Of a stretch of DNA of 64,000 nt, positions 47,424 through 59,107 are shown in pieces. The notes beneath the pieces were generated by a model. The model did not search any database, was not told where the DNA came from, and saw only the letters and a list, made by a program, of their open reading frames with translations. Origin of the DNA: Darksidea phi. Taxonomy: Eukaryota; Ascomycota; Dothideomycetes; Pleosporales; Lentitheciaceae. Position 1 is the first letter of the stretch. Every line of letters starts with the position of its first letter. A program made the position numbers and the translations under genes. The DNA is taken from the NCBI GenBank assembly GCA_030770425.1, contig JASJFT010000218.1:1-64000 (forward strand), given 5' to 3'.

Positions 47424-48434
47424 ATGGGGCAGTCACAGCACCCTGGGGGCTGGCCCTTAGATGATGGCCACGTGGAATGCATCGACCTCACCAGTTCTCC
47501 TGATCCGTCGCCAAAACCGCAACCTCGCCTACGTCGCCTTCCACAGCAGCAGCCACTCCATAGCCACTTCAAAAGGGAGCCGAAAGAGATGGCCGCAGGC
47601 TCCATCCATCCGGACCATCTCCGCCGGATAATCGATTCAAGTGACCCGACAGCGATACGGCATGTCTTGCTGAACCTCTGCACGATTTCACCTGCGCTGT
47701 CCGGAGCCGTTGCCCGGGGTCTTGCCCCCTTCTCTGAATTTGCCCAGGAAACAATTAGAGACTATCGGAAGAAGGCCGATGCACTCAATATCAAATCGGA
47801 TCCCGGGGAGGCAGCAAAGCCGACCTATCGAGACGTCAAAAAGGCACACCGTGTCACGCCATCGCCCCAACCACGCGTTAAGCGCGAAGCGAAGACAATA
47901 TCAATCCTTACAGATGATGAAGAAGACTTGGTCGATTCCCTCAGCCCTAGGCCCCGTCCACATGCAGAGTCACGTCCCAGCCTTGCGGGTCCATCCACAC
48001 CTAGCTCGCGGGCTAGCAACACAGCTGCACCAAGTTACGCTTCTGTGAAGTCAGAGTGGCCCAGTTCTTCAAGACTGCCCCTTAGACACATAAGGCAGGG
48101 CACGCCTCTCGCATCTAACCAAGTTTCCGCGCAGTCCGCCTACGTCAAGACAGAGCCGAGGCTACGTGGCCAGAAATGCAAGTATTGCCGCGAAAGATTT
48201 GAGAGCGAGAACGGTGTCTGCGTGTATCATCCGGGGCGCAAATTGGTGATCACAAACGATGATGGCGAGCGCGTGTCAGTGTATGGCTGTTGCAGAGAGC
48301 CTGTTTATGAGCCTGGTTGCATGACTGGAACGCACCTTGCCGACCCTGCAGAAGACCTAATCAAGCCGCCGAGAATGACGGATCGGTCGCCGACCGTCCT
48401 GGTTCGGGAGCCGAAAAAACCCAGGCTTCTGTAA
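47424..48434 (+). CDS. Protein with SUMO-type motifs and CHORD-like Cys/His cluster
   Basis: Intronless, 336 residues. Near the N terminus CIDLTSS (19-25), and at about 159-168 SILTDDEEDL, have the hydrophobic-plus-acidic/Ser pattern of SUMO-interacting motifs. Four psi-K-x-E sumoylation consensus sites occur: FKRE (49-52), VKRE (152-155), VKSE (208-211) and VKTE (241-244). The C-terminal domain has C252, C255, C266, H269 (in YHPG), C289, C290, C299 and H304 (in GCMTGTH), the Cys/His order of a CHORD-type zinc module without its full aromatic core. A SUMO-linked nuclear regulator or scaffold is plausible but inferred. No close family was recognised. Confidence 0.85.
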   Translation: MGQSQHPGGWPLDDGHVECIDLTSSPDPSPKPQPRLRRLPQQQPLHSHFKREPKEMAAGSIHPDHLRRIIDSSDPTAIRHVLLNLCTISPALSGAVARGLAPFSEFAQETIRDYRKKADALNIKSDPGEAAKPTYRDVKKAHRVTPSPQPRVKREAKTISILTDDEEDLVDSLSPRPRPHAESRPSLAGPSTPSSRASNTAAPSYASVKSEWPSSSRLPLRHIRQGTPLASNQVSAQSAYVKTEPRLRGQKCKYCRERFESENGVCVYHPGRKLVITNDDGERVSVYGCCREPVYEPGCMTGTHLADPAEDLIKPPRMTDRSPTVLVREPKKPRLL

Positions 48435-49239
48435 ATTGGTCTTGTGTTGCGCTGTGTAACATTAGCATGCAGAGTCTCGCATTTGGATGCACGCCTTGGC
48501 GGCCTAGATGACCAGCAACGACGTAAGGGCGAGGCAGACCGACACGTCTTCAGATGAAGAAGAACGACGAACGTTTTATCTTGCTTATTGTTAGCACTCT
48601 TGGAGCATTTGAGCGGGACATGGCATTGTTGACAGTTTTTGGATATGGCGAATGTCTACGAAGGTTTGGGCTACCGGTTTTGGACCGCTATACTTTTGGC
48701 TAGGCTTATCTGCGCAACAGCGTGGTATGCTCCATTTCATTCCATCCCACAAGTCCTCGATTTAACAGCGTGGCAGGTGCGACCCAAGGAACTCGCACGA
48801 GGGCCTTTCTCTAGGGATGAGAAGAGCGTAGCACTATCTGGGTAAATGGTATAAATTTGCACCTCCACTTTGATGTCCCAACGTGTAGAGGAACTTCCCT
48901 AGAGAAGTCTATATTTTCGTCTTTGCATCTCAAGCAAATGTCTTTCCATTACTAGCCATCGTCAGTTTATTCCATCAGCAATCCGACTCGAAGATTCTCA
49001 AACCCCCTAAGGGCGAGCGTTTATGAGCACGCCTTCCTCTCGTGGCTTCCCAAGATAGCAGGCCTTCACTCGTTTAGATTGCCGCATGTCTACCGGCACA
49101 AAACTTTCTCCTGCCTCTGTTACCCGTGCCAGCATAAAAGCTGGTACCTCACGTTTCCTACTCCTCGCTATCCACCAACCCCTCAACATAGCAAACATCC
49201 GAACCCTCCATAACGCAAATCTCGCCATCAACCTACACA
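48435..49239. other. Intergenic, 805 bases
   Basis: 3' flank of the SUMO-motif gene and promoter of the secreted-protein gene. Short ORFs only. Confidence 0.5.
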
Positions 49240-49901
49240 ATGAAGCTCAACACTTTCCTCGCCTTCGCTACAACGGCCATCTCGTCTACCCTCGCGGCTC
49301 CGCAGCCCCTCCAAGCTGAAGCCTACTTCCTCCGAGTCGATGCGTAAGCCGCCACCATGACTCCCTATAAGCCACCACTAACAGAATCTACAGCCCCCAA
49401 GAGCCCTACCACCGCCGCCACCTAGTCCTCCTTCCCTCGTCTCAACGTCTAGGCCTCGAAAACTTCACTGTGCACCCCTCAACTCCTCCGGTCACATTCA
49501 CCCCGGTCCGGCTTCCATCCGGCAACTTCGCGCTGCGCGGTACCTACGCCGGCGACGACCTCACCGAAACGCCCTACATATCCGCTCTCATCTCCAAGGA
49601 CGGAACCAGCCCCATTACACTGGGCGTTGTTTTCGCGCCTGCCCCTACGAAAGAGGCTATTGAGAGGGAGCCTGAGGCGTGTCCGCCAGAATACGAGTGC
49701 AAGGCTGATGGCTGGACAGGTGTGGACAGGCGCATGTTGAGGTTTGGAGCGGAGGAGGGTACCTTTGAGCCGGTTAAGAAGGCACCTGAGGGTTGGATGG
49801 TGTATTGGAAAGTACCAGAGGATCTCGAGGTTTTCCATCCTGTCAAGCTCGAGGTTGTGCCGGTTAAAGCTGGTCGTGGCTACGAGTGGCGAGGTTTGTA
49901 A
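49240..49901 (+). CDS. Small secreted protein, unknown function
   Basis: Two exons, 49240..49343 and 49385..49901, give 206 residues. A classical signal peptide is visible (MKLNTFLAFATTAISSTLAA, cleavage likely after Ala19 or Ala20). The mature part is beta-rich (YFLRVDA, RRHLVLLPSSQ, GNFALRGTY, ITLGVVFAP) with two close cysteines (ACPPEYEC) that may pair, and a C-terminal strand run ending YEWRG. The second intron edge (CTAACAG) is well formed. Such proteins are typical of the fungal secretome; whether it is structural, enzymatic or an effector cannot be told. The start is fixed by the signal peptide. Confidence 0.85.
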
Positions 49902-51259
49902 GGAATGCTACGAGATGAAGCTGGAAAGCAACGACCCGGTGACCTATTATAACTAGACCTGGCGCCACGTACAGAACACATCTGTTTAGAGTGTGCCTTG
50001 ATCTGCCACGAGTACGCTCAATGGCAGGGATTTCTGCGAACTTTCTATAGTTCTGTAGGCATCCATATAACAGAAATGGCATGAAAATATCTTCTCACCA
50101 CCTCATTAGCTATACCTTCCCTCATACCAACCCCTTGTTCTCGCCCAAGGGCACGCTTCTTCATCCATACAGTCCACATAACCCACCAAGAACGAATCAG
50201 CCTACGATATAAATACTCTCACCTCTACTATCATCACTTAGAACGCACAGCTCCAAGCACAACTCCTCCCTGTAAGCTAGAACATATGTTTAGGACATAG
50301 AAGCTCATAGATACATTAGAGCTATCTATCACAACAGCGTATCCACCTCTCTCTAAGGTCCTCTACTGAAGAGCTGAGGTACGAGAAAACCTGCAGAACA
50401 GCGACATCGGGGGGGATAAGAAGCGTATCGATGGCATTACAGTTACATGCCTCTTTTCATGTACTTAGGACCGCAGATCTGTGCCCGCATATCATGGGAG
50501 AATACGTAAAGTTGCTTTTTTGCTTTTCCCTCTCCATCGCAATCTTGTAGACGCTCCCACCGGGAGATATTTTACGAGACCTGTTTCCTAGCGAGAAAAT
50601 TAGACTTGGATTTATTCACCTAATTATGCAAATCACGGTCAATCTTACTTAAAAATTAAAAATGGACTTGATGCTTAGATCTCTACCCTCCAGCACGCAC
50701 TTCTCGACAAGCCGAGTTAGCAACCAGCCCCCAGCCCCCCTTCCCCCCAATTCCCTGACGATCCTAGCTTGATTGCTACCTTCCCCAATACATTAAACTA
50801 CAACGTTTGCAGACAAACTGGCATGAACAGCGGACTGTGCAAGCAGTATAGATAAGTGAGACTCGGAAACAAATGTTGAGCAGAGTAGATCTTAAAATAG
50901 GTAGGATGAAGAGCTATGTCTCATAAAGGAGCTTACAAAAGAGCGCAAGAGCCGCATAGAAGAATGACAGATGCTCGATGAGCATCCTACTAGTGATGGG
51001 TATCAAAAGAAGATTGGATGAAGGGATCGGATTGCAGTACGAGGCGAATGGGTTCGGATTGAAGAACGCTGTGTTCGAAGTCAAAGGGCCAAGTTACTGA
51101 ACATTGGTAAATTTGATTGCATTCCTAGAAATGCAGGTGACCCTATTCTAATAGAGGTGTCTAGCCTCAAAAGCACATCCCGCGTGTGATACCTCGTAAC
51201 GCCAAGCGCCCCCAAAGACCGCCCACGTTAATGCCTTGAATGCCTTTCTCTTTGGGGAT
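49902..51259. other. Intergenic, 1.36 kb, no supported gene
   Basis: Contains C- and A/T-rich tracts but no coding signal; includes the 3' flank of eIF3g. Confidence 0.5.
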
Positions 51260-52209
51260 CTAAGTAGTCGGCTTCTTGGCGAACTCGACGCGTAGGATAA
51301 GGTGACCGAAACCGTCTAAGAAACAAGTCAGCAATGTGCACCATGACGAGAGAAAGTCTAACTCACATCCGTCCATTTTCTCGCAAGCCTTGGCAGCATC
51401 TGTCCGGTCTGCGTAACTGACGAAAGCGAAGCCCTTTGCCCTTTGAGTCTCTCTGTCCTTCGCAAGGAAGACTCTTGTGACATGGCCGAACCTAGAGAAC
51501 ATGTCGCGCAGATCCTGCTCCTCAGCGAACTCGGACACGTTGGTGACGCGTAGCGTTGCTAGGTCATCCCTTTCGAACTTGCCACCCATCTTCTCGCCCG
51601 CGCCACCACGGCCGCGCAGATGCGGAGGGACGTAGCTGCCAGAACCAGTGCCAGCACCGCCAGCCGATGGTGCATCGTCGGGCATCTCTGCGGGCGTGGG
51701 CTCGCCATCCGGGGCCATGGTATCCTTGAACGGGCACTTGGTGGTAAAATGGTCGCCGCTGCAAATTCTGCACTTGATCTTCGCGCCCTTGAGGTCTGCC
51801 TTCTTTTTTTCCACCTCATTTTTGTCCTCTGTGCTCGCCTTCCAGTTCGATACTGGTCTGAAGATGATGTTCTCGGCGACGCTGGTGGTGTCGGTTTGCG
51901 GGCCGACGGGCTTTCCCTTATCCTGACCAAACTTCGCCCACTGCTTGCGCTCGGCAACACGAGGGTTCACAACCTGCTTGATGACGGTTTTCTTTATACG
52001 GCGGGTAGTCTTGATTTTTTTGCCGTCTTCGCGGATCGAATAGGTAATGATGGTTTCGGTTCCATCCTTGTTCTTGATAATTTGTTGCTGGGGGAGAGCC
52101 TGGGGGGTGTCCTCATCCTCCTCTTCGGCCCAGTCGGTTCGTCTGTGAGGGTGAGCAAGTGCGTGGAAGTGGTGAGAACTGTGAAGGTTACGTACCGAGC
52201 GGAAGACAT
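51260..52209 (-). CDS. TIF35: Translation initiation factor eIF3 subunit G
   Basis: Three exons (52196..52209, 51367..52142, 51260..51315) give 281 residues, the usual fungal length. The first coding exon is only 14 nt (MSSA plus two bases) and restores the conserved RTDWAEEED start. The N-terminal eIF3g domain carries a CxxCxxxHxxxxC zinc knuckle ([13 protein letters not shown]), then a Gly-rich linker with [10 protein letters not shown], then an RRM (LRVTNVS as RNP2, KGFAFVSY as RNP1) at about 200-281. The last intron splits the RRM; splicing gives [16 protein letters not shown]. It is a subunit of eIF3, which promotes 43S complex assembly and scanning in the cytoplasm. It is divergent from the NmrA-like gene at 52921. 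Confidence 0.96.
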
Positions 52210-52920
52210 GCTGTATGTATGTGTGAAGTGTGGTGATTATGGTTGTGTAGGGGTTTGTCCAGGCGATAGTGGGTAGGTTCCTTATGATGTGCACGTCAAA
52301 GTTCGCTATAATTCAAAAAGTGGCGGCCGTGGGGCAAACTCTTGGCGCACTAGCTGTATATGCACTAGTCGTTGGCCTCCCTTTGACACCATTCCAACCC
52401 ACGGTTCACCTTCAACTTTGTGATTCCTTCTCATTCTTGACTCACTCGCTTCAGCGAATACTTCGGCGTAGTTGGAACCATTTGTTGAGCTGCCGAAAGT
52501 CTTACTGTCATATACGGTGGGTTAGGGAAATGGAGGTCCTCCGACTTCTCCGCCTTCTCCGAGCTACTGTTTCCGTCGTCCGGACTCACGGTCGGAGTGA
52601 CCTACTATGTGCCGGCCGAAACCTCGTTTCCCGCTCAGAACCGGTCAAGACGAGGAGTTTCTCTCTATTGAATCCTGTCTGAGGTTGATAGCTCCTTTGT
52701 CATCCTACTGCGGAATCGCGGGTTCGTCCACGGCGTACGGATGCGTACATCATATCCGACCCCATAAGATGGACGGGGCGTAAAACAAGCGCTCTGATAC
52801 TTCGTAGAATATAAGAAGGTCAAGTAGACGCACTCTTATCTATCCATCACCCTAAAACTTGAACACAACATCGTCAGCACATCTTCCAATTACTACCTCA
52901 TCACCAAAGTCCCATTCAAT
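52210..52920. promoter_or_regulatory. Divergent promoter region, eIF3g / NmrA-like gene
   Basis: 711 bases between two divergent starts. No coding sequence. Pyrimidine-rich leader CCATCACC..AACTTGAACACAAC lies just before the NmrA-like start. Confidence 0.4.
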
Positions 52921-53823
52921 ATGTCAAGAACTATCATTGTCACAGGTGCCACTGGTAAACAGGGCGGCGCCGTGGTCAAGGCTCTTCAAGACAGCGATTT
53001 CGAGATCCTCGCCGTAACACGCAACGCGAACTCACCCTCAGCAACTAGGCTCGCCAACCTCTCGCCTAAAATCAGACTACTACAGGGTGACCTGGGCGAT
53101 GCACCCGCCATCTTCGACCAGGCACGGAAAATGGCTTCGAATAACATCTGGGGAGTATACAGTGTTCAAGCGAAACCTGTCGGCGACCCAACTGTCGAAG
53201 AAACACATGGCAAAAGCCTCATAGATGCAGCCATCGCCGCCAATGTTCAGTTTTTCGTCTACAGCTCTGTCGACCGCGGTGGCGAAAAGTCTTCCTCTGA
53301 CCCGACTCCGGTCGTGCATTGGGCGAACAAGCACCGCATCGAAAAGTACCTTGAACAGAAGGCTGTTGGTACCCAGATGCGATACACTGTCCTCCGACCT
53401 ACTGCTTTTATGGAAAATATTTCGAACGACTTCGCTGGAAAGGCCATCGCATCGTTGTGGCAATCTGCTCTCAAGGACAGGCCGATGCAACTGATCGCTA
53501 CGAAGGACATCGGTTGGTTCGCTGCAAACGCATTCAAGCACCCCGAAGAAAATGCAGGCCGCTACCTATCTCTGGCTGGCGCATCGCTCACTTTCCATGA
53601 AGCGAATGTCATCTTCAAGAAGAGGATTGGGACGGATATGCCCACAACCTTTGGCTTCATTGCGCACCTTGGGATGCACTTTGCCAAAGAGGTCGGTGCT
53701 ATGTTTAAGTGGCTGAAGCAGAGTGGAAATGGTGCAAATGTGGAGGAGTGCCGGCGGATGAACCCAGCGCTGACGGATTTCGGGACATGGCTGGAGAGGG
53801 ACAGCGCCTTTCGGAAGGAGTAG
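52921..53823 (+). CDS. NmrA-like NAD(P)-binding protein, second copy
   Basis: Intronless, 300 residues, one compact domain. TGATGKQGG at residues 8-16 binds the dinucleotide, followed by AVTRN, LLQGDLGDAPAIF, IWGVYSVQ, FFVYSSVDRGG and YTVLRPTAFMEN. It parallels the gene at 1451-2422 along its full length, including VYSSVDRGG and the TTFGF/VTFGF segment near the C terminus. It lacks the 20 or so extra residues of the first copy. It stands in a housekeeping neighbourhood, unlike the first copy. Function is probably NAD(P)(H) sensing or reduction of a small molecule. Confidence 0.92.
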   Translation: MSRTIIVTGATGKQGGAVVKALQDSDFEILAVTRNANSPSATRLANLSPKIRLLQGDLGDAPAIFDQARKMASNNIWGVYSVQAKPVGDPTVEETHGKSLIDAAIAANVQFFVYSSVDRGGEKSSSDPTPVVHWANKHRIEKYLEQKAVGTQMRYTVLRPTAFMENISNDFAGKAIASLWQSALKDRPMQLIATKDIGWFAANAFKHPEENAGRYLSLAGASLTFHEANVIFKKRIGTDMPTTFGFIAHLGMHFAKEVGAMFKWLKQSGNGANVEECRRMNPALTDFGTWLERDSAFRKE

Positions 53824-54334
53824 TTCAGGCGAGTTAGAGGACTTCGTAGGCATAGTTTCCGTCCAAATCCCGTCCAAATTAGCGCACGCAAGTTTTGGAG
53901 TTTAGGATCCTATAGACGATCACTGTACATATATGGGTCAATTTCAATATTGCAGAGTATTCAAGATGCTCACCAGCAACTGAAGGTTCGTATTACGACA
54001 AGATTTGCGTAGAAGCCGTAGCATAGGTGTTAAAAGCAACTTGAAACTGTGAGCCCGGGATGCGTGTACGAGGCTGGCTAGGGCACAGGCCAACGCACCG
54101 CCACACTCGCCTTACGCCACAGGGGCCGTTTGTAGACGATCACCAATGCCTGATGCTTATTTCTGAAATAAGGCCGGCGCATCTCTCTCGTGTATTCAAC
54201 TGCGCAGTCGTACCTCCTTTTCCAACTGAGTGATTCCCTGTCTTCTTTCCATACCACGCCATGAACTTCCGGTAACGCGCGTAGTACTCACACGATCATC
54301 CGCAGCGCACGCGTCTCCTCCGCAGCTCTCCGCA
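53824..54334. other. Intergenic, 511 bases
   Basis: 3' flank of the NmrA-like gene and promoter of the AKR1 homologue. Nothing else recognised. Confidence 0.5.
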
Positions 54335-56723
54335 ATGGCGTCCGGCAGCATGCCGGAATCAAACGGGCAGCCCGTCGGCGGCGATCACCATGTCGAGCTT
54401 GAGGATATGGCGGACAAGAAGCCAAGTCCGCCGTTGGAGGAGGACATCATGCAGTTGGCGCGGCTGGGCGAGATTGCGGCGATACAGAAGCTATTCGATG
54501 GAGGAAAGTTTGACGCGACATATAAGGATGAGCAAGGCATAACGCCGCTACATGTGCGATTTTCTCTTGCTTTTTGGTGCGACATAGTGACTGATGATAT
54601 ACAGTGGGCTGCTATCAACAACCACTATGCTTTATGCCATTTTCTTATCCAGAACGGTGCCAACGTGAATGCGAAGGGCGGAGACGCTATCGCGACACCC
54701 GTGCTATGGGCCGCGAAACGCTGCCACTATTACATTGTTAATCTGCTCCTCGAGCACGGTGCCGATCCGCTCCTCACCGATGACCAAGGCTTCAATCTCC
54801 TACATTCGGCGACCCTCGATGGGAACGTGTACCAGCTTGTTCTGCTGCTACACCAGGATATACCGGTCGACATTCCAGATGCACAGGCGCATACAGCGCT
54901 GATGTGGGCGGCGTATAAGGGTTATCCATCCTGTGTGGACCTATTTCTGCGATGGGGAGCGAATGTATACGCTACAGATGATCAGGGCTTCACAGCCTTG
55001 CATTGGGCCCTGGTTAAGGGCTCGCAAGGCTCTATACAGAAACTCCTCGAATACGGCGCAGATCGCTTCGCAAAGAATAACGACGGCAAAACGCCTGCAG
55101 TGACTGCCGAAGAAATGAACACAGTGCGGCAATGGCATGCAGCGCTCTCGCAAGCAGGCTACAACAAAGATGGGACGCCTAAGAGCTTTCCCATACCAGG
55201 GATCAAGGACACGCGGTGGTTCATTTCACGATTTATATTCTTTTGGCCATGGCTTATCATTCTGATGGCTCTGTATTTATGCAGCCATTACCCGGTCTAC
55301 ATTGGACTTCCGTTGGCGGCTGGAGTGGCGTGGGCAATGCAGTGGGCGGCGCAGAAGCTTCTGGAGTGGGCTCCTGCGAATTTGAGGAGTATACATCATA
55401 CTGTGAGTGACCTGAACAGGTTTTCAAACGCTTACTAACAACGACGGATAGCCGTTCTTGGCTGGTATCTTCGCCGGCACCTTATTCCTGGTCGGATTTC
55501 GATGGATTACCACAGTTATGCCATGTAAGTCATCTGTCCTTACCATTAACCCCTAGAGGCTTACAAGATCCAGGGACATTACGGACCAACTTCTTCCTCA
55601 ACGTACTCTTTGCAGCGTTTTACGGACTCACCGGGTACTTCTACTTCTTCAGCATGTCTTCGGATCCCGGTTTTGTGCCCAAGTCGGCGAGCAGGATTGC
55701 GTCGAAGGCGGTTATTGATGAGCTTATGGAGGTCAAGATGTTTGATGAGAATCATTTTTGCGTCAACTGCATGGTGCGGAAGCCTCTGCGGAGTAAGCAT
55801 TGCAAGAGGTGCGAGCGGTGCGTTGCAAAGTCTGATCAGTAAGTGTTGCTATATCTCAACAAGGTTTGAACTAACATAAGCAGCCATTGCCCATGGGTTA
55901 ACAACTGTGTTGCAAACAACAACCATAGGCACTTTGTGTTCTATGTGCTCTGCTTGGAGCTCGGTGTACTCGTCTGGGTTCGACTCGTTCTAGCATGTAC
56001 GTTACTATCATCTCAATGCGTCGATATATAAAACTGACAAGAACAGATCTAGAAAATCTGGAAACACCAAAGGATGTCGAATGCAACATCCTTTCCGACG
56101 ATTTCTGTGAAGTGCTACACAAAGACCCCTACACAATCGTCCTCTCGATATGGGCAGCCTTCCAGCTCACATGGGTGACAATGCTCCTCTGTGTCCAGCT
56201 CCTTCAAGTTGCACGAAATCTCACAACCTACGAAAGCATGCGCGGCCACCTCCACAGCAACACACCTGTCGACTCGCTCAACTCCTTCGTCACTACCGGT
56301 GACATCTCACAAGATGTTGCAGGCGATTCCACGGGCGGTAACGCACCAACAAATGGTTTTGGCTCAGGCCAAGACACAGGCGACGCACCCGCCGCTCGCC
56401 AACACCAACATCAATCCATATGGGACCAGTGGAAGCGGCTTCTCGGTCTCGATACTTTTGTTGCCACGGCGCTTCAGGGCTCGCAAGCTGGGCAACAAAG
56501 AATACGTGGCAATCCGTGGTCGCGAGGTGTCATTACGAATTGCAAAGACTTTTGGTGCGATGGGGCGCCTGTATTTAAGAAGAAGGAGAGCGGGTATGCG
56601 CGTCTTGGGGGCGAGAGAGTGGATTATACGAGATTGTATGAAGTGCCCAAGATGAGGTATTCGAGGAGTGGTGGAGGTGGGGCAGGGAGGTATGAAGCTG
56701 TTAGCGCCGAGGAGGAGGGTTAA
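54335..56723 (+). CDS. AKR1: Akr1-type ankyrin-repeat DHHC palmitoyltransferase
   Basis: Six exons (54335..54553, 54605..55402, 55452..55524, 55574..55838, 55884..55996, 56047..56723) give 714 residues. Five or six ankyrin repeats occupy about 45-265 ([46 protein letters not shown]). Then come two membrane helices, a pair flanking the catalytic Cys-rich domain ([18 protein letters not shown], then DHHC at 451-454 and PWVNNC), and further helices. It transfers palmitate to cysteines at Golgi/endosomal membranes; DHHC replaces the DHYC of yeast Akr1. Intron 1 is 51 nt with no stop, so it can be mistaken for coding. The C-terminal Gln/Gly-rich tail is cytosolic. Confidence 0.95.
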
Positions 56724-57089
56724 TGAACATAGGTGATGAGGATTGTCCGGAAGCGTGTATTTTATCAATAGCGGCATATTTATGGCGTTGTGATGAATAG
56801 ATATCGATATTCTTCTGCTCAACACTCAAAGTTGTGGTCCTCTGGAAGCTGCCGTGTGAAGACCTCACCGACCCGAACAGCTTCGGATGGTTAGCCGACG
56901 CTCGACCGAGGCGAACCCGAAAACTGTGCGCTAGCAAACCAAACGCCGCGCTCCGCTGTCGCAACGTTGCCTTTCACACCGCTCACTCCTTTTGATTTGC
57001 ATAGCTATTGATATCCTCTGTTATACACATCTCTTCAGCATTCCCTTTATGCATATCCGAGCGACAAGAACGTTTGCGACGCGCCCCCC
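56724..57089. other. Intergenic, 366 bases
   Basis: Separates AKR1 from the AFG1-like gene on the same strand. Promoter of the latter; no other signal seen. Confidence 0.5.
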
Positions 57090-58874
57090 ATGACATCATC
57101 CGAAGCCCTGCGAGGGCTGCGAACACTTTCCCGAAACACCGCGATGAGACGTATACCGAATGCGAGTGGGGGTTTACGCGTAAGAGGAGGTAGGACAATA
57201 TGTACCGATTGTCTACGGACACTGCGGTTGCAGAAGGGAGGGCGGGAGCATGCTCTTGTGCCACACATAGCTGGTTTCGCGCAGGCTAGCATGAGGGCGA
57301 GGACGGGTGCATACAGAGGATATGCGCAGGGGGCACTAGCTACTATGACGGAAATGGAGGAGGAGAAAAGAGAGAGTAGCGCGAGGACACCAATGCAAGA
57401 ATACGACGCGCGAGTCGAAAGCGGGCGGTTACGAGACGACGAGCACCAACGAGGAATAATTCAAGACCTGGAAGACCTCAACACCATGCTATCAAAATAC
57501 ACCCAACCTCAAGTCCAACAACCTACTGTCGCGTCCCTCAAACCCCAAAAGCGCGGCCTCCTCTCCCTCTTCTCCTCAAAACCCGTCCGAGCGGCCCTCC
57601 CTCCAATCTCCGATTCCCTCCCAAAAGGCTTGTACATGTACGGAGACGTTGGGTCTGGTAAAACAATGCTCATGGACCTTTTCTACGACACACTGCCCCC
57701 GAACATTACAAAGAAGACGCGCATCCATTTCCACGCCTTTATGCAGGGCGTACACAAAGACCTGCACAAGATGAAAATGCAGCATGGCAATGAGGTCGAC
57801 GCGATTCCATACGTCGCCGCCAATATTGCCTCTCGCAGCTCCGTACTATGCTTCGACGAGTTCCAGTGCACAGATGTGGCGGACGCTATGATACTAAGAC
57901 GGTTGATTGAGAGTCTGATGGCGCACGGCACGGTCATCGTCACAACATCAAACCGGCATCCAGACGATCTCTACAAAAATGGGATCCAGCGCGAATCCTT
58001 TATTCCCGCAATCAACCTTCTAAAATCCCACCTCAAAGTCCTAAACCTAGACTCGCAAACCGACTACCGCAAGATCCCGCGCCCACCCTCAGGCGTCTAT
58101 CATCACCCGCTCGATGCCGCCGCAAAAACTCATGTTGAGCGTTGGTTCCGCTTCCTGGGCGACTTCGAAAATGACCCGCCGCACCACGCCACACACAGCG
58201 TTTGGGGCCGTGATATCGAAGTCCCCAAAGCGAGCGGCCGATGTGCGTGGTTTTCGTTCAATGAGATTATCGGACGAGCGACGGGCGCGGCGGATTACCT
58301 AGAGCTGACGAGGAATTATGACGCTTTCATTGTCACGGATGTGCCGGGCATGAATCACAAGAGTCGAGATTTGGCGAGGCGGTTTATCACGTTTATCGAT
58401 GCTATTTACGAGGCTCGGGTAAGCGATACGCACACTTTTCTATTCTACTATGATAAAGACGAACATACTAACGCATGTGCCTAGGCCAAACTCGTACTCA
58501 CTACCGCCGTCCCCTTAACATCGCTCTTCCTCTCCAAAACCGAACTCCACGAAGCCGTCGCCACCTCCAGCAAAGCAGGTACCCTGCCCGCCTCCGCAAC
58601 CGCAAAATCGCCCTCAGACGCCGAACCCGAGGTTTCAGACGTAATGCGCAATCTGATGGACGACTTAGGCATGAATATGTCTATGCTGAAGAATAGTAGT
58701 GTGTTTTCGGGCGAGGAGGAGCGGTTTGCGTTTGCGAGGGCATTGAGTAGGTTGAGTGAGATGGGGAGTCGTGAGTGGGTCGAAAGAGGGATGGGGTTGG
58801 ATAGTGCCGGGGGGAGGAAGGAGATGGAGGGTTGGCAGAGGGTTAAGAGTAAGTGGCGGGAAGATCGTATGTGA
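57090..58874 (+). CDS. AFG1: AFG1-like mitochondrial AAA-type ATPase
   Basis: Two exons, 57090..58418 and 58485..58874, give 572 residues. The first ~80 residues are Arg-rich and poor in acids (RGLRTLSRNTAMRR), a mitochondrial presequence. The ATPase core has Walker A GDVGSGKT (185-192), Walker B VLCFDEFQ (252-259) and sensor-like IVTTSNRHPDDLY. It ends in the family's AGAADYLELTRNYDAFIVTDVP-like region (split here by a G/T change) and an RFITFIDAIYEAR segment before the intron. Afg1/LACE1 proteins support turnover of misfolded inner-membrane subunits of respiratory complexes. The last exon is a divergent, low-complexity tail. The gene is convergent with the next one. Confidence 0.95.
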
Positions 58875-59107
58875 GGCGTTGGTGAGGACAGAAATGGCTA
58901 TGTTTGTATGATATAGGTCAAGATGAGTGGAACATCTCATGTTACATTTACAAAAGACAATTATAGAAATAGTAGGGCAGTTCGGTATTGGTGACTATCT
59001 GTGGGATGGTGATACCTTTACGGGACGTCCCTCAGTCAAGATGGGAACGTTGAATGTTCGGGTAGGGAATTAGAAACGAAGCATAGCGAACCCGTCGGCC
59101 CAACTAC

